Shown here piece by piece: positions 42,720-50,083 of a stretch of 64,000 bases of DNA. Within the stretch, counting starts at the first letter, position 1. Every line of letters starts with the position of its first letter. The notes below the pieces were generated by a model that was not told the origin of the DNA, made no database searches, and worked only from the letters and a program-made list of their open reading frames with translations. This stretch comes from Gemmatimonadota bacterium (GTDB lineage: Bacteria; Gemmatimonadota; Gemmatimonadetes; Gemmatimonadales; GWC2-71-9): NCBI GenBank assembly GCA_003169895.1, contig PNAE01000006.1, positions 1 to 64,000 on the forward strand, given 5' to 3'. The position numbers were made by a program, and so were the translations under genes.

Positions 42720-44075
42720 CTATTCGCCCGCGTCCGGGTCATCCTCGGCGAGGACACCCGCGTGGGCCAGCGCATCCTGCGTCACGGACGGCGCGGTAAT
42801 GAAGCGGCGGACCAGCGCCGCCGTCCCGTTGGCACGGAGTTGATCAAACAGGAACCCGAACATCGTCTCGAGATCCGCGCCAATTTGCTGACGAATGGGC
42901 GCCGGCAACGCCCACACCTCCCGCTTGAACGGACCGATCGCCTTCTTGCGGGTCTTGTAGTAGAACTGCTCAGCGGAATCGCCGGCCTTGCGCTCGGACT
43001 CCGCGTTGGTGTCGAGCCAGCGATACATCCGCTCGCGCAGCTCGACCGGCAGGGCTGGATGGTCGAAGATGATGTTCTGAAAATTGGTGGCGAGGTGGAT
43101 CTCGGCGGTCTCGATGCGCGGGAAGGTGCCGAATGCCGCGCTGGGCAGCGTCGAAGCACCGTGCTGCACCGCCCCACCGAGTCCGTAATCCTTGCGAGCC
43201 GATTGCGACAACGCCTCGAGCGCCTGCAGATCGAGTTTCACGGCGGCGATGGAACCGTCCGGCAACACCACTCCACCATGCGAGGTGCCGGTCTGCACCG
43301 AGATCTTGCTGATGCCCTCGCAGCCGGCCGTCGCGGCCAAGGTGCGGTTGTAGCCATCCATGAACGCATGCAGCTCTGCCACGGTCGAGTTCTTCGTGCC
43401 GACCTCGCCGATCTCCGCGCCAACCGAAATCGTAATCCCGTCCGGTTCGTGCTCGCGAATGAACCGGGTGATCTCGGCCGCCCGCTGATAATTGGTGCGC
43501 TGCTGCTCGTCGAGCGTGGGAAAGGAGAGGTCGACCAGCGTCGACGTGTCGACGTCGATGTTGAAGAATCCCGACGCGATCTCCTCGCCGATCAGGTGCT
43601 TGACCTCGCCGACTTCGGCGTCGGGATTGGCCTGGTACTTCTTGGCGTTGACCTGGCAGTGATCGCCCTGGATGAACAGGGGCAGCTGATAGCCTTCGCG
43701 CAGCGCGGCACCGATCATGACCGCGACGTATTCGGCGGGCCGCTGATCCGTGTACGCGATCTCCGAACGGGCAATCTCGAGAATGATCGCACCGGCGTCG
43801 CGCGCCTTCGCGGCACGAAATACCGCGCGCGCAGTATCGTACGCCAGCATGCGCACGTTGATCGCCGGGACGGTGAAGCCGCTGCATTCGCCCCGCCCAC
43901 GGGCCAAGTACAGGTCGTGGATCGAGGCCGGACGGGGGCCCAGCTGCTGACCGAGGTTCCACAGCCGGACCCTCGCCGCGTCGCGCTCTGGCTGGATTCC
44001 AAACACCGCCGCGTGGACCAGCCGGTCAATGTCTTCAGGAGAACTTTCGGCGACCTGCGACGGCCCGACACTCAC
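42720..44075 (-). CDS. Class II fructose-bisphosphate aldolase family protein
   Basis: 451 residues from GTG 44075 (AAGGAG 6 bases upstream). The TIM-barrel motifs of class II aldolases are visible: FTVPAINVRMLAYDTARAVF, FIQGDHCQVNAKKY (metal-binding His), DVDTSTLVDLS, EIGEVG, ISVQTGTSHGG (metal His) and VQHGASTLP with AEIHLATNFQNIIFD for phosphate binding. It is longer than the usual 300-360 residues because of an N-terminal domain and a C-terminal helical tail (KTRKKAIGPFKREVW). It is adjacent to pyruvate kinase and glucose-6-phosphate isomerase, so glycolytic use is likely, but a related sugar-phosphate substrate is possible. Confidence 0.8.
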   Translation of the reverse strand: MSVGPSQVAESSPEDIDRLVHAAVFGIQPERDAARVRLWNLGQQLGPRPASIHDLYLARGRGECSGFTVPAINVRMLAYDTARAVFRAAKARDAGAIILEIARSEIAYTDQRPAEYVAVMIGAALREGYQLPLFIQGDHCQVNAKKYQANPDAEVGEVKHLIGEEIASGFFNIDVDTSTLVDLSFPTLDEQQRTNYQRAAEITRFIREHEPDGITISVGAEIGEVGTKNSTVAELHAFMDGYNRTLAATAGCEGISKISVQTGTSHGGVVLPDGSIAAVKLDLQALEALSQSARKDYGLGGAVQHGASTLPSAAFGTFPRIETAEIHLATNFQNIIFDHPALPVELRERMYRWLDTNAESERKAGDSAEQFYYKTRKKAIGPFKREVWALPAPIRQQIGADLETMFGFLFDQLRANGTAALVRRFITAPSVTQDALAHAGVLAEDDPDAGE

Positions 44076-44405
44076 ACGCGCTCCTTCGAGATGGATGCTC
44101 GGCCGGAAATCTATGCCGACCGGGGTGAATAGTGGATGGCACCGGAGCGCGGCCGCTTCCTGGCGCGACTGACGCCTGCGGGACGGCATCTCGCTCCGGG
44201 CCGCTGCGCATCGCTGGCGCGACCGCAGGAAGCCGTGCGTGCGCCTGTTGATCGGAGTGCGGCGGTCGCTGGCTCTACGAGGCGGCCCTCCGGAGACGCC
44301 GCCCCCGCATTCGCCAATCTCCAGTCAGTCGCGCGGGCGAGGGACGCACGCCGGACCAGAGCGAGCCGCCCCGCTCACCCACGGTGATGGAACGCCGCTG
44401 TAGTA
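44076..44405. other. GC-rich gap, left part of the aldolase-pyruvate kinase intergenic region
   Basis: No gene or clear signal is seen apart from the aldolase ribosome site. The open frames here are GC-driven shadows with Arg/Ala/Pro bias and no ribosome site. Confidence 0.5.
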
Positions 44406-44620
44406 CAGGCGAGCGGTTGGGCCGGTGTGCGCCCGAGTCCGTGCGGCAGACGGCGGGAGCACAGGCGAGCGGTTGGGCCAGGGGCGGCGACAGACCTCGA
44501 ACGAGGCGCCCAGGCGAGCGGTTGGGCCAAGGGTGCGCCCGAGCGCGGCGACAGACCTCGAACGAGGCGCCCGGGCGACGAAGATCAGCGAATTGGCGCA
44601 CTGATCAGCGAATTGGCGCA
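44406..44620. repeat. Cluster of direct repeats (iteron-like)
   Basis: CAGGCGAGCGGTTGGGCC occurs exactly at 44406-44423, 44462-44479 and 44511-44528. A 28-base unit beginning GCGGCGACAGACCTCG and ending CGAGGCGCCC occurs exactly at 44484-44511 and 44545-44572; its core CCTCGAACGAGG is itself palindromic. GATCAGCGAATTGGCGCA occurs twice at 44583-44600 and 44603-44620 with a 20-base period. GTGCGCCCGAG also occurs twice. All copies point the same way and lie beside the DnaA-box-like cluster. Confidence 0.85.
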
Positions 44621-44642
44621 CCATTGGTTGTCAGACGAGTCG

Positions 44643-44972
44643 TTCTCCACAGAAACCGGCGATGTGAACGCTTTGTGGACTCGGAAGTTGGCAAATCGGG
44701 CGGAAGTGGACAACCGGCTCGGCGCAGATGGCATTTGCCGGCAATGGGTTAGCCTACGCTCCCCCGATTTCTCCCCGCATCCACACGTGGAAAAGTTTTC
44801 CAGTCCACAGATGTGCGGAGCCCAAAAACGACCCCTGCCGATGTCCCATTCCCATGTGGAGTTCTTGTGGGCAGTCAAACCGGCTGGGGAGCGAAATCGC
44901 ACTTGCGCAATGTGTTACAAGGGATGTCGGTGTGGGAAAGCGGTATCCACAATTTGCCGACGACGTGGATTC
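44643..44972. other. Candidate replication origin: DnaA-box-like cluster
   Basis: Sites close to TTATCCACA: TTCTCCACA (44643, one mismatch), GTATCCACA (44943, one), TTGTCCACT inverted at 44705 (two), GCATCCACA (44777, two), and weaker TCCACA/TGTGGA cores at 44674, 44801, 44855 and 44964. A perfect palindrome TGGAAAAGTTTTCCA at 44788-44802 sits between two of them. The region is lower in GC than its surroundings. Genes leave it in both directions. dnaA, dnaN and gidA are not nearby, so the assignment is tentative. Confidence 0.45.
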
Positions 44973-45053
44973 GTGGCTGCCCAGCCGGCCCGTGCCCCGA
45001 AGGGCCGGCACCGCTAGTTTTGGGGGCTGATTTCCTCGGAGCGAATTGCCCTG

Positions 45054-46499
45054 ATGCCCACCCCCCAGATCCGCCGCACCAAGATCGTCGCCACCCTCGG
45101 ACCCGCCTGGGAAGCGGAAGACCGCATGATCGCCCTGCTCGACGCCGGGGTGGACATCGTTCGAGTCAACGCATCGCACGGCACGCCGGCAATCCGGGAA
45201 CGGTGGATCCGGTTGCTGCACGACGTTCGCGACCAGCGTCGGGCGCCCATCGGCATCCTCGTCGATCTCCACGGTCCACGAATCCGGGTTGGGACGCTCC
45301 CCGCGCCGATCACGCTGGTCCCCGGCCAGATCGTCCATTTCGCACCCGAAGCAACCGCCGAGGAAGGCGACATTCCGACCACGTATGCCGAACTTGCGGG
45401 GGACGTGCTGCCGGGCGCGCGGATCCTGATCGACGACGGGCTGTTGTCCATCGACGTGGTCGCCATTCGTGGCGACCGCGTCGACGGCCGGGTGCTGTAT
45501 GGCGGGCTGCTCAAGTCGAACAAGGGCATGAACCTGCCGGGCTCGATGGTGAGTGCGGCGGCGGTGACCGCGCACGATCGCGAGGAGGTCGAACGGGTTG
45601 TCGCGCTCGGGATCGAGTTCATCGGCGTCTCCTTCGTGCGACGTCCGGAGGACATCCAGGACTTGCGGCGCATCATCCCGAGTACGGTCAAGCTCATCGC
45701 CAAAATCGAGAAGGACACTGCGCTGGCCAATCTCGATGGAATCCTGGAGGTCAGCGACGCCATGATGGTCGCGCGCGGCGACTTGGGAGTGGAGCTGCCC
45801 TTCGAGGCGGTCCCGCTGGTGCAGAAGCGCATCATCCAGCGGGCCAACCGTCACGGCAAGCCGGTCATCACCGCTACGCAGATGCTCGAGTCGATGGTGA
45901 CCAACCCGCGGCCAACCCGCGCCGAGGTATCCGACGTCGCCAACGCCATTCTGGACGGCACCGATGCGGTGATGCTGTCGGCTGAAACCGCGGTCGGTCA
46001 GTATCCACTCGAAGCCGTGCTGGCGATGGATCGGATCGCCCGCGAGGTGGAAACCCACCCGCTCCGCCCCACTGAGGGCGAGCGTCGTCGCTGGCAGATC
46101 CCTGCCCCGCACCTCGCGCGCACCAGCGAAGGCCAGACACCCACCGAGGACGCGATTGCGGTGGCGGTGTCGGCGGCCGCAGACCTGCTGGGAGCACAGG
46201 CCATCGTCTGCTTCACTTCGAGCGGTTTCACCGCTCGCACTGTGTCGTCCTACCGGCCCAAGGTGCCGATCCTCGCGCTGACTTCCGAACCGGAGACGTT
46301 CCGGCAGCTGGGCCTCGCGTGGGGTGTGGTGCCGGTGCTGATGCCGCACCTCAAGCACTACGATCCGATGTGGGCGATCGCCCGCACCGAAATACTCAGT
46401 CGCGGGCTGGCGGGCGAAGGCTCGCGAATCGTGGTGACCTGCGGCGTGCCGTTCGACATTCCAGGGACTACCAACCTGCTCAAGGTCGAGACACTTTAG
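45054..46499 (+). CDS. pyk: Pyruvate kinase
   Basis: 481 residues. TIM-barrel motifs: TKIVATLGPAWEAEDRMIALLDAGVDIVRVNASHGT, LVDLHGPRIRVG, KSNKGMNLPG, FIGVSFVRRPEDI, LIAKIEKDTALANLDGIL (catalytic Lys and metal Glu), MVARGDLGVELPFEAVPLVQKRII and TATQMLESMVTNPRPTRAEVSDVANAILDGTDAVMLSAETA. The usual DTKGPEIRTG is here DLHGPRIRVG, so the Lys of that loop is His, which may alter ADP or potassium handling. The C-terminal domain ends after the KVETL strand. It converts PEP and ADP to pyruvate and ATP. It is followed by an MBL hydrolase and pgi. Confidence 0.93.
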   Translation: MPTPQIRRTKIVATLGPAWEAEDRMIALLDAGVDIVRVNASHGTPAIRERWIRLLHDVRDQRRAPIGILVDLHGPRIRVGTLPAPITLVPGQIVHFAPEATAEEGDIPTTYAELAGDVLPGARILIDDGLLSIDVVAIRGDRVDGRVLYGGLLKSNKGMNLPGSMVSAAAVTAHDREEVERVVALGIEFIGVSFVRRPEDIQDLRRIIPSTVKLIAKIEKDTALANLDGILEVSDAMMVARGDLGVELPFEAVPLVQKRIIQRANRHGKPVITATQMLESMVTNPRPTRAEVSDVANAILDGTDAVMLSAETAVGQYPLEAVLAMDRIAREVETHPLRPTEGERRRWQIPAPHLARTSEGQTPTEDAIAVAVSAAADLLGAQAIVCFTSSGFTARTVSSYRPKVPILALTSEPETFRQLGLAWGVVPVLMPHLKHYDPMWAIARTEILSRGLAGEGSRIVVTCGVPFDIPGTTNLLKVETL

Positions 46500-46502
46500 G
46501 GA

Positions 46503-47282
46503 ATGCGCCTCACCCTGCTCGGGACGGGGACTTCGATGGGAGTTCCCCAGATCGGGTGCGGGTGCGCCGTTTGCCGATCGGCTGACCCGCGCGACCGTCG
46601 CACGCGCTCGAGCGCGCTGATCGAATCGGGCACCACCACACTCCTGATCGACACGCCGCCCGAGTTGCGGCTCCAGGTTCTCCGCGCCGGGGTCGGGAAC
46701 GTCGACGCAGTGCTGTATACCCACGAGCACGCCGATCATGTCCATGGCATCGACGACCTGCGCAGTTTTTCACTGCTCCGGCGCGCACCGTTGCCCGTAT
46801 ACGGGCCGCCCGCCACCATCGATCATCTCCGTACGGCGTTCCGCTACATCTTTGATGATTCGATCGTCGCGCAGCCAGGCACATCCAAGCCGCGGCTCAC
46901 GCTGACGGCGCTGCCGCCCAATGTGCCGGTCACGATCGCCGGTGTAGCGGTACTGCCGCTCGCCTTCGAGCACGGCCCACTCACCGTGTACGGCTACCGG
47001 GTTGGCGCCCTGGGCTACCTCACGGACGTGAAACGAGTGGGTGGCGAGGCACTGGCGCTGCTGGCAGGCGTGCGCGTGCTGGTGCTCAACGCCCTGTGGT
47101 GGCGCACGCACCCCACCCATCTATCGATCGACGAAGCGATCGAGACGGCGCGCGCCATTGGCGCCGAACGGACGCTGCTCACCCACCTGACCCACGAGAC
47201 GGGCCACCGCGAGTTGCTCGAGCGATTGCCCGCCGGGGTCGAACCCGGCTACGACGGATTGACCGTGGAGATTCCCGAATGA
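46503..47282 (+). CDS. PhnP-like metallo-beta-lactamase fold hydrolase
   Basis: 259 residues. Metal motifs TLLGTGTSMGVPQIGCGCAVC (the PhnP-type N-terminus with a CxCxxC that holds a structural zinc), YTHEHADHVHGIDDLR (HxHxDH), FEHGPLTVYGYRVG and LLTHLTHETGH. Members are phosphodiesterases, for example for cyclic ribose phosphate or nucleotides; the substrate here is not known. It lies 3 bases after pyk and overlaps the pgi start by 4 bases, so it is co-translated with glycolytic genes. Confidence 0.82.
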   Translation: MRLTLLGTGTSMGVPQIGCGCAVCRSADPRDRRTRSSALIESGTTTLLIDTPPELRLQVLRAGVGNVDAVLYTHEHADHVHGIDDLRSFSLLRRAPLPVYGPPATIDHLRTAFRYIFDDSIVAQPGTSKPRLTLTALPPNVPVTIAGVAVLPLAFEHGPLTVYGYRVGALGYLTDVKRVGGEALALLAGVRVLVLNALWWRTHPTHLSIDEAIETARAIGAERTLLTHLTHETGHRELLERLPAGVEPGYDGLTVEIPE

Positions 47283-48622
47283 CACTCCGCTTCGATGACC
47301 GCTACATGTTCCGCACGGCGCTCGACGGCGTGCACGGCCTCGACCCGAGGCTGCATGACAGCATGAGGGAGCGGTTTGCCGACATACGCGCCGAAGTCGC
47401 CCGCCGGACCACTGCCGGAGACTACGGCTTCATGCGGCTTGGCGCGCAATCCGGGCTGGTGCGACGACTCAACCAATGGGGCGCGTCACTCCGCGGCCGG
47501 TTCGATCATGTTCTGGTGCTCGGCATCGGCGGCTCGGCACTGGGCGCCAAGGCGCTGCTGAATGCCCTCAAGGGGCCGGCATGGAACGAGCGCAACGCCG
47601 CGCGACGCGACGGCGTGCCAACGCTCACCGTACTCGAGAATGTCGATCCGGTCACGGTCCACGACACCCTGGAGCGATTGGAACCGCGGCGGACACTGGT
47701 GAACGTGATTTCCAAGTCGGGCGGTACCGCCGAAACGCTCGCGCAGTACCTGATCGTCCGGCGGTGGCTCGAAGATGCCGTGGGAGATGCGGCGCGCGAG
47801 CACCTGGTGATCACCACCGATCCCGAGAAGGGTGCGTTGCGGGCGATCGCCCGCGCCGACGAGATCACGGCGTTCGACGTTCCGCCCGGCATAGGTGGCC
47901 GATACTCCGTGCTCACCGCTGTCGGACTGGTGCCCGCAACGCTGCTCGACATGGACGTAGTCCAGCTCCTGGCCGGCGCGGAAGCGGCGGTGAAGGCTGC
48001 AGAGGCGCCGGATTTTTCGGCCAACGCCGCCGCGCGTTACGCCGCCTGGCAGTGGCAAGCGCAGTCGTCACGCGCGGCGAACGTCCATGTCGTGATGCCC
48101 TACAGTGACCGCCTGAAGGAGTTTGCCGAGTGGTATCGCCAGCTCTGGGCCGAAAGCCTCGGCAAGAAGCTGGATCGCGCTGGGCGCGAGGCGCACCGCG
48201 GCCCGACGCCGGTCGGGGCCGTGGGAGCAACCGACCAGCACTCGCAGGTGCAGTTGTTCATTGAAGGCCCCTTCGACAAGACGATCACCTTCATCCGGGT
48301 GCTCGATACCGTCAACCTGCAGCCGATTCCGTCACGGGCCACCCTCGGGCCGGAGCTGGCGTACTTGCCGGGAAAGACGCTGGGCGCGCTGCTCGATGCC
48401 GAGCTGCACGCGACGCGAGAAGCACTGCGAAGCCAGGGCCGGATGAGCATGACGCTCGAGATCGACACGATCGACGCGCATCACCTGGGCGAGCTGATGA
48501 TGTTCTTCCAGATCGCGACGGGGTACGCCGGGGTATGGTATGACGTCGACCCGTTTGACCAGCCCGGAGTCGAACTCGGCAAGGTACTGACGTTCAAGGC
48601 GATGGGGAGGGAGGGATACTGA
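47279..48622 (+). CDS. pgi: Glucose-6-phosphate isomerase
   Basis: 447 residues from ATG 47279 (ATGA overlap with the MBL gene). Motifs: VLVLGIGGSALGAKALLNAL, TLVNVISKSGGTAETLAQYLIVRRWLE, PPGIGGRYSVLTAVGLVPATLLDMDV, and GATDQHSQVQLFIEGPFDKTITFI with the catalytic Gln-His region. Length is that of short bacterial Pgi enzymes. It interconverts glucose-6-phosphate and fructose-6-phosphate. The stop codon overlaps the first bases of a heptamer repeat element. Confidence 0.93.
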   Translation: MTLRFDDRYMFRTALDGVHGLDPRLHDSMRERFADIRAEVARRTTAGDYGFMRLGAQSGLVRRLNQWGASLRGRFDHVLVLGIGGSALGAKALLNALKGPAWNERNAARRDGVPTLTVLENVDPVTVHDTLERLEPRRTLVNVISKSGGTAETLAQYLIVRRWLEDAVGDAAREHLVITTDPEKGALRAIARADEITAFDVPPGIGGRYSVLTAVGLVPATLLDMDVVQLLAGAEAAVKAAEAPDFSANAAARYAAWQWQAQSSRAANVHVVMPYSDRLKEFAEWYRQLWAESLGKKLDRAGREAHRGPTPVGAVGATDQHSQVQLFIEGPFDKTITFIRVLDTVNLQPIPSRATLGPELAYLPGKTLGALLDAELHATREALRSQGRMSMTLEIDTIDAHHLGELMMFFQIATGYAGVWYDVDPFDQPGVELGKVLTFKAMGREGY

Positions 48623-48695
48623 AAGGCGTGAAACGTGAGAGGTGAAACGTGAAAGGGATTGCCGCGCCCGACTCAGTCGCGTCTCACGTCTTTCG
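48622..48695. repeat. Heptamer inverted-arm repeat, locus E
   Basis: Left arm GAAAGGC, GTGAAAC, GTGAGAG, GTGAAAC, GTGAAAG; right arm CGTCTCACGTCTTTCG. It fills the gap between the convergent pgi and Uma2 genes and provides the last codons and TGA stop of the Uma2 gene. Acting as a two-way terminator is plausible. Confidence 0.75.
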
Positions 48696-49250
48696 CAGCG
48701 GCGTGAACAACGCGTCAAGCTCGATGCTGCACGGCGCCGACGCCCCGGATGGGTGCCACGCAAGCCGCTCACGCTCGACCCCAGGCGTGACGGCGTCCGG
48801 CGTCCAGCATTCGACGTGGCGATTCTCCGTATCCACAATCCAGTACAGCGGCACATTGACTTCCTGGTAGAGCCGGCGCTTGGCGAACCGGTCGATGCGG
48901 ACGGAGGATGGCGACAGAATCTCGACGACGAGCAGAAGGGTCTGCACCCGGGCCCAATCAAGGGTTTCCATCTCGGCGAGCGGTGCCACGTAGATGTCCG
49001 GCTGCACCAGGACATCAGGCCCCCAGGAGATGTCCGCATCGAGATTCAGCACCATACCGACTGGCTCGCGCAGCAGGTAATTGCGTAGCGCGTTCGTCAG
49101 CCGATCGTTGACGATCTGATGCCACATCCTGGGGGCCGGAGTCACGAACAACTCCCCATGCACCGTCTCGTGGCGGCAACCGTCGTCGGGGAGGGCGCGG
49201 ACCATGTCGGCGGTCCAGAACTCGGGGGCTTGCAGCGCAGGCATACCCAT
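48684..49250 (-). CDS. Uma2 family putative endonuclease (DUF820)
   Basis: 188 residues from MGMPALQAPEF (ATG 49250; ATG 49244 also possible). Typical Uma2 features: GCRHETVHGELFVTPAPRMWHQIVNDRLTNALRNYL, PDVLVQPDIYVAP, LLLVVEILSPSSVRIDRFAKRRLYQEVNVPLYWIVD (PD-(D/E)xK-like active site with Asp, Glu and Lys/Arg), then WTPDAVTP. The family is large and poorly understood. The last residues (LRKT and the stop) are written by heptamer units AAGACGTGA. The gene is monocistronic. Confidence 0.85.
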   Translation of the reverse strand: MGMPALQAPEFWTADMVRALPDDGCRHETVHGELFVTPAPRMWHQIVNDRLTNALRNYLLREPVGMVLNLDADISWGPDVLVQPDIYVAPLAEMETLDWARVQTLLLVVEILSPSSVRIDRFAKRRLYQEVNVPLYWIVDTENRHVECWTPDAVTPGVERERLAWHPSGASAPCSIELDALFTPLRKT

Positions 49251-49469
49251 AGACTCGGCTCGGCGGGGGTGGTTGCGCAAGGGGTTGGAGCGGGCACGGG
49301 GCGAACATGCCGTGGTGTCGCGCGCCGTGTGACTCCAGCTCAGCGAGGAGGGGTACCGGAGGGCGCGGGCCTGGTTGGCCGCCCACGGTCAGGACGACGG
49401 CGAGGGTAGGATATTAGAATACGTCGAGAGAACTTCACCTTCAATCCGCAACAATCACGGAGGGTCCGG
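49251..49469. other. Divergent intergenic region, Uma2 to lipoprotein
   Basis: No gene supported. A TATTAGAAT stretch near 49411 could hold a -10 box for the downstream lipoprotein but no matching -35 is seen. Confidence 0.35.
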
Positions 49470-49916
49470 ATGGGCTGCACGCGTGTAGTCGCAACGTCAC
49501 TGATCACGCTGACCGCCGCGTGCGGGCCGCGACAGTCTGCCCCTCCGGTCCAATCCGCTGCCCCGCCGGACACGGCCCATTCCATTGCCTTCAAGACGAT
49601 CAACGGTGGCATCAAGGGGCTCACTGCCGAACAGAGATGTCCGGTGACAGCCCATTTCGACGGCGTGATCACGCTCTCGAAGATCGGCGGCACGCTGCGC
49701 TATCGGTGGGAGCGCAGTACCGGGATGAATGGTCCAGTGCAGGAACTGCCGATTCCGGCGGCCGCCAGGTTCGCGGCCGTCGACGTCTCGGCAAAATCCG
49801 ACGAGTGGCCGCTCAACCAGCCCGGACAGCAACTGACAGTGACCGACAGAATTCACGTGCTTTCACCGGTCGACGCGTTCTCACCGCCACTGAGTCTCAA
49901 CGCGATGTGCTTCTAG
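49470..49916 (+). CDS. Small lipoprotein of unknown function
   Basis: 148 residues with GGAGGGTCC ending 3 bases before ATG. Lipoprotein signal MGCTRVVATSLITLTAAC with LTAAC lipobox, a Pro/Ala-rich linker (GPRQSAPPVQSAAPPDT), and a beta-sandwich-like domain (CPVTAHFDGVITLSKIGGTLRYRWERSTGMNGPVQEL...) with a second Cys pair candidate (CPV and the C-terminal MCF). The pattern TLRYRWERS resembles domains in secreted actinobacterial and proteobacterial proteins of unknown role. It is followed by its own hairpin terminator. Confidence 0.65.
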   Translation: MGCTRVVATSLITLTAACGPRQSAPPVQSAAPPDTAHSIAFKTINGGIKGLTAEQRCPVTAHFDGVITLSKIGGTLRYRWERSTGMNGPVQELPIPAAARFAAVDVSAKSDEWPLNQPGQQLTVTDRIHVLSPVDAFSPPLSLNAMCF

Positions 49917-49963
49917 AGGCTCCATCAGGGGCCGCCGGAGACTGCGGCAGGGCGCAACGAAGC

Positions 49964-49999
49964 AAGGTGGTCCCACGGGCAAGGGGGGCCACCTTTCTT
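49964..49999 (+). terminator. Hairpin terminator after the lipoprotein gene
   Basis: AAGGTGGTCCC pairs with GGGGCCACCTT across a short loop and is followed by TCTTCT. It lies 48 bases after the stop at 49916. Confidence 0.65.
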
Positions 50000-50017
50000 C
50001 TGTCGCTCGTGTAGTTA

Positions 50018-50055
50018 AACCAAACGACCCCGCTTGCGCGGGGCCGTTGGTTGTT
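50018..50055. terminator. Second hairpin, likely two-way terminator
   Basis: AACCAAACGACCCCGC pairs with GCGGGGCCGTTGGTT (two mismatches) with a tiny loop. It lies between convergent genes ending at 49916 and 50084; each strand has a short T-rich flank. Confidence 0.7.
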
Positions 50056-50083
50056 CCTGCTACTCGTTTCGAGTCGCCAGCTA

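Noticed and set aside
44111-44624. Open frames of about 100 residues in the repeat-rich gap before pyk.
   Set aside because: They are translations of direct repeats with Arg/Pro bias and lack ribosome sites; the repeats explain the open frames.
44643-44972. Plasmid origin rather than chromosomal origin for the iteron and DnaA-box region.
   Set aside because: No rep or partition gene is near and the flanking genes are core metabolism; it remains possible only for an integrated plasmid.
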